Assembly: GCF_014854695.1 (NCBI RefSeq)
Contig: NZ_CP027560.1
Location: 1 to 64,000 of the forward strand
DNA from: Rhodococcus rhodochrous
GTDB lineage: Bacteria; Actinomycetota; Actinomycetes; Mycobacteriales; Mycobacteriaceae
DNA length: 64,000 nucleotides
Reading direction: 5' to 3'
In this document: in pieces, positions 38,679 through 46,800 of the stretch
Layout of the letters: each line of letters starts with the position of its first letter
Numbering within the stretch: position 1 is the first letter of the stretch
Translations under genes and position numbers: made by a program
Notes under the pieces: generated by a model
What the model saw: the letters and a program-made list of their open reading frames with translations, nothing else
Database searches by the model: none
Told to the model about the DNA's origin: nothing

Positions 38679-39029
38679 TCAGACCTTGAAAGCGGGGGTC
38701 TTGCCCGCAGCGATACCGCTGCCGAGCAGCGCCGATGCGACCGCCAGCGCCGCGACCCACTGGGTGTCGGTGCCCCAGCCGATCGCGATGCCGATCGGCT
38801 GCATGGCCGCGCCGAAGCCGTAGAGGGCGCTGCGCCAGGCGTTGGTGGAGTGGATCAGGGCGAACAGCAGGTCGATGCAGGCGATCGCGGCACCGGCGAT
38901 CAGCGCGGCGACGGTGTCGGTGGTGGCACCGAAGGCCACCAGCGCGGTCATCAGCACCGGGGTGATGCCGTGCAGGTAGCCGCGCAGATCGGGGGAGATG
39001 GCGTCGCGGATCTTGTCGAGAACGGTCAT
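38679..39029 (-). CDS. holin
   Basis: 116 aa. Amphipathic N-terminus (DKIRDAISPDLRGYLHGITP), then hydrophobic segments ~26-37, ~40-60 (VAALIAGAAIACIDLLFALI), ~68-85 and ~91-108 (WVAALAVASALLGSGIAA), and a short basic end. Directly downstream of the endolysin gene and followed by a second small membrane protein, the usual lysis order of these phages. ATG with GGAAGG upstream. Confidence 0.7.
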   Translation of the reverse strand: MTVLDKIRDAISPDLRGYLHGITPVLMTALVAFGATTDTVAALIAGAAIACIDLLFALIHSTNAWRSALYGFGAAMQPIGIAIGWGTDTQWVAALAVASALLGSGIAAGKTPAFKV

Positions 39030-39052
39030 GGTGGGGCCTTCCAGTCGGTGGG

Positions 39053-40051
39053 TCATTCGGAGACCTGCGCAGTGGGCTTGGGCTTGGCGGTGGCCAGCTC
39101 GAAGCGTTTGGCGAGGTTGCGGACCTCGGTCAGCGCCTCGTGGGCGCGCGCATCGGCGTTGATCGCGAAACCGGCCATGGTGTCGATGGGCTTGTCGCCG
39201 CTGTCGCGGTACTTCGACCGCGACGGGTGACGCTGGGTGAGTTCGCGGTGGACCTCGCGCAGCATCCGGCGGTCCTCGTCGGTGAAAGCCACCTCGGTTC
39301 CCTTCTCGAGGATTGCGGCCCAGGTACGGGGGCCGATGAATCCGTCCGGCAGCAGGCCGGGGGTGGCGGCCTGGACCTGTTTGACGGCGTTGTGTGTGGC
39401 GGCGTCGTAGACGCGGCTGACCGGCACCCCGAGGCGTTCCTGCATCCGGGCCAGCCCGTCGATCCAGGACTTCGGCTCCCCGGCGCGACCGGAGATCGAC
39501 TGCTCGGGGCCCTCGTACCAGCCGTAGAAGTAGTCGGCAGGCATCGGGAAGACGTTCGGATCGACCTCGCCGACGACCTTGCCGGGCAGGTAGAACCAGT
39601 CGTGGAACAGTGCGTTGTTCCAGTGCCGGGCGGTGCGGCCGACGATCTGCCCGCCCTCGCCGAAGGCCATGCCGCGCGACTCGATCGCGACGCCCTCGAG
39701 GGTGCAGGACATGTGACTGTTCGCCCCGCCGCCGGGGCCGTGCATCAGCCCGATCTTGAGCACCGCGTCGGCCGGCACCTGGTCGGGCGAGGTGCAGCGG
39801 ATCGTGCCGAACGGGCCGATCGCCCCGGCGCCGCCGACATACCGGTAGGCCTCGGTGGACAGGCCGTGCCGCGACCACTTCATGTTCGGGCCGTTGAGCA
39901 GCGCGTCGAGGACGTGCGTGACGATGCCGGAGCAGTCGGTGGTGCGGTTGACGTCGGTTTTCGACCAGGTGCCGCCGTAGCCGTACGGTTTGCGGTCGCG
40001 GGCCCGGACGATGTTCCAGGCGTAGTCGACGTTCGCGCGCAGGATGGTCAC
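39053..40051 (-). CDS. endolysin (NlpC/P60-like peptidase plus PG-binding domain)
   Basis: 332 aa. Residues 1-~185: cysteine-peptidase-like domain beginning YAWNIVRARDRKPYGYGGTW with TTDCSGIVTHVLDALLNG (putative nucleophile Cys40) and GGGANSHMSCTLEGVAI (putative His). Residues ~205-255: peptidoglycan-binding_1 domain (MQERLGVPVSRVYDAATHNA; GLLPDGFIGPRTWAAIL). C-terminus helical. Degrades the host cell wall after holin action. GTG start in a GTGA overlap. No lipase-type LysB is visible in the window. Confidence 0.75.
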   Translation of the reverse strand: MTILRANVDYAWNIVRARDRKPYGYGGTWSKTDVNRTTDCSGIVTHVLDALLNGPNMKWSRHGLSTEAYRYVGGAGAIGPFGTIRCTSPDQVPADAVLKIGLMHGPGGGANSHMSCTLEGVAIESRGMAFGEGGQIVGRTARHWNNALFHDWFYLPGKVVGEVDPNVFPMPADYFYGWYEGPEQSISGRAGEPKSWIDGLARMQERLGVPVSRVYDAATHNAVKQVQAATPGLLPDGFIGPRTWAAILEKGTEVAFTDEDRRMLREVHRELTQRHPSRSKYRDSGDKPIDTMAGFAINADARAHEALTEVRNLAKRFELATAKPKPTAQVSE

Positions 40052-40446
40052 TGCGCACCTCCTTCGGAGTTGAGCAGGGCCTCGGCCTGAGCGATGCGCT
40101 GTTGCAGCACGTCGACCAGGCCCTTGAGTTCGGCGAGCTGGTCGGGATCGACGTCGCCGAGGTCGGTGATCTGCGTGTTCGGGTCCTCGTCGGTGACCGG
40201 CACCCAGATGTCCTCGCCTTGCTCGGACTTGGCCGGTTTGATCACCGCCTTGTCCGGGTGCATCCGCATTCCGCGTTCGGCCCAGTGCCGAGCCACCGGC
40301 AGCGGCACCGGCATGTCCAGCTCGATGCGCTGGTCGTCCTTGGTGTAGAAACCCAGATGCGAGATGACCACGGCAATATCGCGAGTGGCCTGTTCGAGTT
40401 CGGCTTCGGTGTCCTCGTCGAATTGCGGGGTAAAACGGGGCGGCAT
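40048..40446 (-). CDS. ORFan between tail-tip and lysis genes
   Basis: 132 aa, function unknown. Acidic; SHLGFYTKDDQRIELDMPVP and a C-terminal coiled coil (DQLAELKGLVDVLQQRIAQA). ATG with AGGAGG upstream. The HNH gene 40568-41242 is inserted on the other strand just before it. Confidence 0.55.
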   Translation of the reverse strand: MPPRFTPQFDEDTEAELEQATRDIAVVISHLGFYTKDDQRIELDMPVPLPVARHWAERGMRMHPDKAVIKPAKSEQGEDIWVPVTDEDPNTQITDLGDVDPDQLAELKGLVDVLQQRIAQAEALLNSEGGAQ

Positions 40447-40479
40447 CAGTCGAAACCTCCTGCAAGAGAGTGGATTTGG

Positions 40480-40567
40480 TAGAATGCAGGGGTCTCGAAA
40501 CGAGAGGACCCCCGCGACGGGTGCAACCGTCCGGGGGCATGGCCGAACCTGGATGAGAGGTCCGACA
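40480..40567 (+). promoter_or_regulatory. promoter and structured leader of the HNH gene
   Basis: Extended -10 (TTGGTAGAAT, -10 at 40480-40485) is followed by an ~80-nt leader with three successive hairpins: GGGGT-CTCG-AAA-CGAG..ACCCC, CCCC..GACGG..CCGTC..GGGG, and ACCT..AGGT which overlaps the GAGAGG ribosome-binding site. This gives the gene its own expression, opposite to the tail operon. Confidence 0.45.
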
Positions 40568-41242
40568 ATGCCCGATGTTACGTGTCTCGACGCTGAGCTG
40601 ATCCCTGAGAAGTCCTGCCGGATGTGCGGCGAGGTGAAGCCTTTGACCGACTTCCACCGGAGGTCCAAGTCGAAGGACGGCAGGCAGAACAGATGCAAGC
40701 CCTGCGCAATCTCCACCGCGAAGGCGTCCGTGGACCGCAACCGCGAGACGGTGCGCGAGTACCAGAAGCGGTACGGCCAGGAGAAACGCGAGCAGCTTGC
40801 GGCGTACCGGAGCGCCTACTACCGCAAGAACCGCACCCAGCTCCTCGCTCGGTACAAGGAGAAGTACCGCGAGAACCGCGACGTCATCCGCGCCCGGACC
40901 ATGGCCTACTACGAGAACAACCGGGAACGCCACGCCGAGAACGCCCGCCGGTGGCGCGCAGCCAATCCCGAACGGGAGAAGCTGCGCTACACCCGCGGCA
41001 ACGCCCGTCGGCGTGCGTGGAAGGCGGCGAACCCGCACATCCCGTACACCCTCGAGCAGCTTCGCCAGCGCCTCGACTACTACGGGGGTCTGTGCTGGGT
41101 CTGCCGGTCCGTGGGCGTCGAGGTCGACCACGTGAAGCCGGTCTCGAAAGGCGGACCGGAAATGCTCGCCAACCTTCGCCCCATTTGCCCTCCCTGCAAT
41201 AAGCGGAAAACCAACAAATGGCCATTCCGCCCTACTGATTGA
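40568..41242 (+). CDS. free-standing HNH homing-type endonuclease
   Basis: 224 aa on the strand opposite to all neighbours. Zinc-finger-like start (CRMCGEVKPLTDFHRRSKSK, CKPC), a long basic helical region of RxxNxxxRxRY-type repeats (YREKNRD-like), then the HNH core LCWVCRSVGVEVDHVKPVSK, GPEMLANLRPICPPCNKRKT. ATG 40568 with GAGAGG upstream. Orientation, own promoter and position between structural genes indicate insertion by homing. Its 3' end overlaps the Gp37-like gene by 11 bp. Confidence 0.85.
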   Translation: MPDVTCLDAELIPEKSCRMCGEVKPLTDFHRRSKSKDGRQNRCKPCAISTAKASVDRNRETVREYQKRYGQEKREQLAAYRSAYYRKNRTQLLARYKEKYRENRDVIRARTMAYYENNRERHAENARRWRAANPEREKLRYTRGNARRRAWKAANPHIPYTLEQLRQRLDYYGGLCWVCRSVGVEVDHVKPVSKGGPEMLANLRPICPPCNKRKTNKWPFRPTD

Positions 41243-42920
41243 GGAATACCGCGTTGACGAGCGCACCGATTCGCTTGAGTTTCCGGGCCATGCGTGCGGT
41301 GGGGTCTTCTTCGGCGGACGGATCACCGATCGACAATTTCGTGTCGACCCGCTCGGTGCGGGAGTCGGTCACCCGCGCAGCTTCGAGATACTGCAGGTAG
41401 AGCAGTCCGCCGGACTCGACAGCGATGGGCTGGCCGATGTCCATATGCAGCCCGAATTGGTACGGTGCCCGGTCGTCGATCTCGAATTCGTAGCTTTCGT
41501 AACCACGTGTGTCGTGGATGCCGGAAAGGCCGTTGATAATGCCGGACAGGGAATATGCGACGGCCCCGCCGGGGGCGTAATACTCGTAGAATCCGTACGG
41601 TCCGAGTTTCTGGACCCGCTGCGCGTCGTAATAGCGGTCGAATGCCAGGAAAACGTCGTCCAATATCCCGTTGAGGATGGTCGGGGCGATACCGGACAGG
41701 CCGACGAACGCGAGGATCGCCGAGAGCGCCGACTCGATCAGCAGGTTGATGCCCTTGTTCAGCCAGCCCGGACTTCGGCCGCCGACGATGACGTACTTGG
41801 CGATCGGGTGGTGGGCGGTGACCACGGATTTTCGGATGCCGGAGTGCTGGCCTTCCCAGAAGGTCACCCACGGCTCTTTGTAGTGCTGGCCGAAGAACCC
41901 GGGCTTTCTGTAGGCATCGGAGTCCGGTCCGTTGTACGGGCGGATGATTTTGGTGCCGTTCTGCCCGAACTCGACGATGCTGCGCTTGAGCCCGTCGGCC
42001 GCGGTGCCGGTCTCGCCGACGTAGCCGGACAGGTCGACCACGTCGAGGACGATGGTCGGGCGGGTCAGATCGAGACCTTCGATCGGCTCGTCCTCGCCCG
42101 GGATGAACAGCTTCGCGGTGAGCATCAGGCCCTCGTCCTTGAGGACGTCCTGGAACAAGGTCTCCGCGTCGACCATGCGGGCGGTCATCGCCGTCCACTT
42201 GCTGGTGTCGGTCAGGGGATTGGCGGGCTTGACCGCGACCGGCCACTGGGCGCGGTTGATCAGCGGGTCGTTCCACTGGACGGGGTTGTTCGGCTTCTCC
42301 GGGTCGGTGCCGGCGTAATAGCCAGGGGTGAACCCGGCGCCGATGCTCGAGACGAGCCCGCCGATCGAGATGTTGTTCAGGATCGACCACAGGGGGATCT
42401 GCAGGCGGAGCAGGTTCGCCACCAGGTAGCTCTTGATGCAGGTGATCGCCGGGCCGACCGTGATCATCGACTTCGGTATCTGGGCCTGCAGGGGCGCGAA
42501 CGGCGAGGGCCAGCACAGGATCGACTGGATCCACGCCCATTCGTCGACGAGGGTGGCGACGTAGCGCAGCCCGTTGGTGTCCCAGATGCGCTGGCAGGTG
42601 TCGACCCGCCCGGACCAGCGGCGATCGTTGTAGTCGACGGTGATCGGGACGACTTCGTCCTTGCACCGCATCATCAGCGGCCCGAACTCCGAATCGCCCG
42701 GCAGGACGATCTCGCCGGTGCCGACGCGGTTGCGGGCGAACTCGATGGTGGCGGTGATGTAGTCGCCGCAGAATCCCTGCAGGTCGTAGTTCAGGTCCCA
42801 GACGCGGATGTCGAAGACGGGTTCTTCGACGGTGCGCTCGTCGGCGGCGACGAGGTCGTCCATGTAGGCCGCGGCGGCGCGCATCCACGCTTCGGTTTGG
42901 GGGAGTGCGGTGGTCTGCAC
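41232..42920 (-). CDS. minor tail protein, ReqiPepy6 Gp37-like
   Basis: 562 aa. EEPVFDIRVWDLNYDLQGFC, GDYITATIEFARNRVGTGEI, VLPGDSEFGPLMMRCKDEVV and DYNDRRWSGRVDTCQRIWD are the hallmarks of the Gp37-like tail protein first named in Rhodococcus phage ReqiPepy6. This is the tail-hub/baseplate protein downstream of the distal tail protein. GTG start with AAGGAG upstream. C-terminus slightly overlaps the inserted HNH gene without obvious damage. Confidence 0.85.
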   Translation of the reverse strand: MQTTALPQTEAWMRAAAAYMDDLVAADERTVEEPVFDIRVWDLNYDLQGFCGDYITATIEFARNRVGTGEIVLPGDSEFGPLMMRCKDEVVPITVDYNDRRWSGRVDTCQRIWDTNGLRYVATLVDEWAWIQSILCWPSPFAPLQAQIPKSMITVGPAITCIKSYLVANLLRLQIPLWSILNNISIGGLVSSIGAGFTPGYYAGTDPEKPNNPVQWNDPLINRAQWPVAVKPANPLTDTSKWTAMTARMVDAETLFQDVLKDEGLMLTAKLFIPGEDEPIEGLDLTRPTIVLDVVDLSGYVGETGTAADGLKRSIVEFGQNGTKIIRPYNGPDSDAYRKPGFFGQHYKEPWVTFWEGQHSGIRKSVVTAHHPIAKYVIVGGRSPGWLNKGINLLIESALSAILAFVGLSGIAPTILNGILDDVFLAFDRYYDAQRVQKLGPYGFYEYYAPGGAVAYSLSGIINGLSGIHDTRGYESYEFEIDDRAPYQFGLHMDIGQPIAVESGGLLYLQYLEAARVTDSRTERVDTKLSIGDPSAEEDPTARMARKLKRIGALVNAVFLNQ

Positions 42921-42942
42921 GAGGGGTGCTCCTTGCTGGAAA

Positions 42943-42988
42943 TACGGAACGACCCCCGCCCAGGGAGAGAGGCGGGGGTCGTTCCGTA
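42943..42988 (-). terminator. perfect 18-bp hairpin between tail genes
   Basis: TACGGAACGACCCCCGCC (42943-42960) and its exact complement (42971-42988), 10-nt loop; a short ATTT follows leftward. It lies in the only sizeable gap between the distal tail and Gp37-like genes, so it may attenuate transcription or act as an mRNA processing/stability element. Confidence 0.6.
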
Positions 42989-43001
42989 CGTGAAAGAGCG
43001 G

Positions 43002-43838
43002 CTACCGGAACCAGTCGTAACGCGGGGTCAGGACCGCGAGGATGCTGTTGGTTCGGTCGCCGCCGGTCATGGAGACGGCCAGTGAGGCCGTCTCACCGGC
43101 AGGGATGGGATTGCGGAAGCGGCGGCCGCGCATGTACGCCCACGGGTTGGTCCGCAGGTTCGACACGATGGTCGGCTTGCGGTTGTAGGTGTCGATGCGC
43201 CAGATTTCGCCGCGCTCGAGCTTCGGCAGCGGCATCATCGGGCCGCCGGGCCCGTCCTGGATCAGCGGGGTGCCGGGGCCGGTGATGACGAACCGGGGCC
43301 ACGCTTCGACGTCGCCACGGTTGGGCAGGATCAACTTGCCCGTGCTGGCCCCACCCTTGTCGGTCCACAGGGCGTCTTCGACCGGCGCCTCGAAGAAGGG
43401 CCGTTCGGCGACCCACTGCATCGCGTACTGCTGGGAGCGCAGCAGCGTGGGGTCCTTGTTCCACTTCGGCATCGGCACGTCGCCGCGCCGGACCCGCAGC
43501 GCCAGCCACGGGCCGCCCGGTGACCAGGACAGCAGGTGTCCGGGCTTGTCGGCGCGGTGGGCGCGCAGCCACCGTTCGTTGATGCGGCGGAACTGGTGGA
43601 CGCTGTCGGCGTGCACGTCGACCTCGAAGTCGACGGTGCGTTTGCCGACCGTGTTGCCGGTGTAGGTCGCCCCTTCCTGGCGGGCCCCCTCGGTGAAGAT
43701 CAGCTCGCGGGGAGCGCCGAGCAGGCCCTTGGGGCCGGGCGAGAGGCGTACGCCTTCGGTCCCGGCCCCCCAGCCCGCGAGCCGCCAGTTGTAACCGGTC
43801 CAATCTCGATACACGAAAAACGTTCCGGGAGTTAACAT
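43002..43838 (-). CDS. distal tail (Dit-like) protein
   Basis: 278 aa. YRDWTGYNWRLAGWGAGTEG, FTEGARQEGATYTGNTVGKR, TVDFEVDVHADSVHQFRRIN and WRIDTYNRKPTIVSNLRTNP follow the Dit/phage tail protein layout of actinophages (small beta domain then galectin-like part). Directly downstream of the tape measure, as Dit genes are. TTG/ATG region near 43838 directly follows the tape-measure stop at 43840 side by side. Confidence 0.75.
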   Translation of the reverse strand: MLTPGTFFVYRDWTGYNWRLAGWGAGTEGVRLSPGPKGLLGAPRELIFTEGARQEGATYTGNTVGKRTVDFEVDVHADSVHQFRRINERWLRAHRADKPGHLLSWSPGGPWLALRVRRGDVPMPKWNKDPTLLRSQQYAMQWVAERPFFEAPVEDALWTDKGGASTGKLILPNRGDVEAWPRFVITGPGTPLIQDGPGGPMMPLPKLERGEIWRIDTYNRKPTIVSNLRTNPWAYMRGRRFRNPIPAGETASLAVSMTGGDRTNSILAVLTPRYDWFR

Positions 43839-43839
43839 T

Positions 43840-46800
43840 TCACCTCCCCATCGGTCTCATGTATCCACGGGAAGCCAACTCGGCCAACCGCGTGAGACGG
43901 GTCATCGCCTCGGGGACGTCCTGGGTGACCATCGTTCCGATCGAGATGCCCTGCAGCCCAAAGGGAGACAGCGACTCGTCGATGACCTCGGCCAGCGACT
44001 CACGACCCCAGCTCGCCCACCGCTCGCCGTAGGTCTTCGACCACTCGGCCATGCGCTCTTCCTGCGGCCGCTTGTCGAAGGTGATGCCGGTGATCTCGCG
44101 CAGGCCCTTCTCGAACTCGGACTCCTCGGAACCGGCACCCTGGCCGTACTGCTCGAAGGTCTCCCGAGCCTCGGGAGCCATATTCGCGAGCATGTCCTCC
44201 TCGGACGTCGTCCCATCCGGCTGGTGCTGGAACTGCCGGATGCCGTCGACGCTGCTCGCGCCAGCAGCCCCGGCTGCGCCGGATCCGCCGGTGAGCACCG
44301 GGGATTCGTACCGAGTACCGGAGTCCTGCGGGAACTCGTACGCCCCCGCGAGGTCCTGCGGCGCGAACAACCCCGGCTCCTTCGGACCCAGGAACGATCC
44401 GGCCAGCTTCGAGATGAAGTCCGGTCGCCCGATCAGCGCGACGAACTCCTCGATCAGCTTCCACTCATCGCTGGTCAGCACGTACTCGGGCTGGCCAGTG
44501 GTGTTCAGTGCCATCGCGTCGTCCGGCAGCACACCACCGGCGTCGTACCCCATCGTCTTCGGCCAGATATTGCGGATGTGGCCGTATTCGGCGTCCGCAT
44601 ACCGGATACCGGCGACGATGTTGGCGAGCGGGTCGTACGGGTCGTCCGGCAACGCGGGGTCCCGGTGCGCCTGGAACGTCGGGTCGATCGTCTGGATCAG
44701 ACCCTTCGACGGCGTGCCGGCCTGCGCGTTCGAGTCCCACAGGTTGATCGCCCGAGGGTCGCCGGAGGACTCGATCTCGATCTGCTTGAGCACGATGTCG
44801 GCATCCGACGGATCGTGCCCGGTGCGTTCGAGCGCCTCGAGCACCACCGAGCGCCACTGCTCCGCTCCGGCGCCGACCTCGAACGTTCCCGCCGACGCGG
44901 CGTCGCGTTCACTGGCACGGCCCCGCATCATCTCGAGCGACTTGTCGAGCAGCGTGTCGAACGCTGCCCGCGGGATCCGGCCGAACTCACCGACCCCGGG
45001 GAACGGGTCCGGGATGGTGTTGCCCAGTGCCCGCATCGGCCTCTCGAACAGCGACGCCACGGCGCTACCCAGCAGGTTGCGCGCCGACCGTGCCGCCCCC
45101 GAGATCACCGATCCGAGCTTGTCGAGCAGCGAAGGATCGACGTCACCGACCGGGGCGTCCATTGCCCAGTGCACGTGATCGGAGTGGCCTCCGATCGCAC
45201 TGGTCGGGCGTCCCTCGTCGATGTTCGGCCCCGGATCCCAGAACAGTTCGAGCGAGTCCGGGAAGGCTGTCGCGATCCAGTCCGCGTATCCCTGCTTGTT
45301 CGGGCCGTCGAGGTCGATGGCCTTTCCGCCCATGTGGAAGTCGAAGCCGGAGCCGACGTCCTGGGTGCGGGTCGCCGAGGTCAGGAAGACATCCGGGAAT
45401 GCTTCGCGGATCTTGTCCCACATCGACTGCTGGACCACCGTGGTGATCTGCACGCCGTCCATGACGATGCCACCGTCGGCGTACGCACCGAGGAACTTGC
45501 GCACCCCGTCGACGCCACCGGAGCGGGCCGCCTGGTTCGCGGCGTCCACATAGTCGGGGCCGACCGCCCGCGTCCACTCGGGACGCATGATCGCCTCGCC
45601 ACCACCGACCGCGATGAACCGGTCGTCGATGCCCGGGCTGTAGCCGGACATCACGCCGTGGACACCACCGTCGGCGTACGCCTTGACCTTGCGGCCACCG
45701 CTGCCCTTGGCGGCGGAAGAGCCGATCCCGGCGATGGGTTCGAGCGTCTCGAGCCCGATCTTGCTGGCGATCGCGTTCCAGAACGAGACGATCCCGTTGT
45801 TGTAGACGGTGTCGATCACCCAGTCGACGACGGAGCCGAGCTTGTCCTTGAGGCCTTCCCAGACCTCGCCGATCTTGCCGACAATGGTGCCGAACTTCTC
45901 GTGGAGGGTGTCGAGCCCGGACGACAATCCGGGGAACTGCTCCTCGACGATCCTCCCGACGCCTTCGCCGATCTTCGACGGCAGCTCACCCCAGGAGGTG
46001 ACCGCGCCGTTGGTGATCTTGGCGAGGAAGTCGTCGGCCAGGCCGCCCAGTCCTTCGGTGCGCAGGGTGTTCCAGGCGGGCATGATGTGCTCGTTCCAGC
46101 CCGAGACGACCCCGTCGCGCAGCCCGGTCCACGCGGTGGAGGCCTTGTCGCCGATGTAATCGGTGAACGCGCCTCCGAGTTCGACGACCTTGTCCTTGGC
46201 GGTGTCGAGAGCGGGGAACAGCGTCGTGTCCCACGTCTGGACCAGCCCGTCCCAGCTCAGGCCGTTGTGCTCGAGGTTCGTGCCGGTGTTGAGCTGGCTT
46301 TCCAGCTGCCCTTCCAGGCCGCCGGAGACCGGCCCCGGACCGCCGGAGAACAGTCCCGGATCGCCCGGAATCTCGCCGGGTCCGAGCATCCCGGCGCCGC
46401 CACGCGAGCGGCCCCGGCCACCGGCACCACGGGCCTCGAGATACGCGGTCTGCTCGGCCGGGGACAGCGCGTTGAACTGCTCGTCGGTCAGCTCCTGCGC
46501 GATGACGTTGCGTTCGGGGTACTTGAGGTTGGCCGTGCCGGGACGTTCGGTGCCGTCCCTGTTGATCAGCGGCCGACCGTCCTCGAGACGCCGCCGGTTC
46601 TCCTCCTGCCAGTTCCAGGCATCGCGGTTGAAGCCGAAGCCCGAACCCCATGCCCGCTTCCAGGAGCCGAGCCAGCCGCCGCCCTCGAAGTCGTCGACGC
46701 CGGTGAGGTCCTGCTTGTTGTTGTCCGCACCGCGCCCGGGATGGTTCCCGGAACCGACGAAGACGTCGGCGATGCGGTCCTGCAACGAGCCCTCCACCAC

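Noticed and set aside
38359-40051. LysB-type mycolic-acid esterase in the lysis cassette
   Set aside because: No GxSxG hydrolase motif or lipase-like ORF is present beside the endolysin and holin genes.
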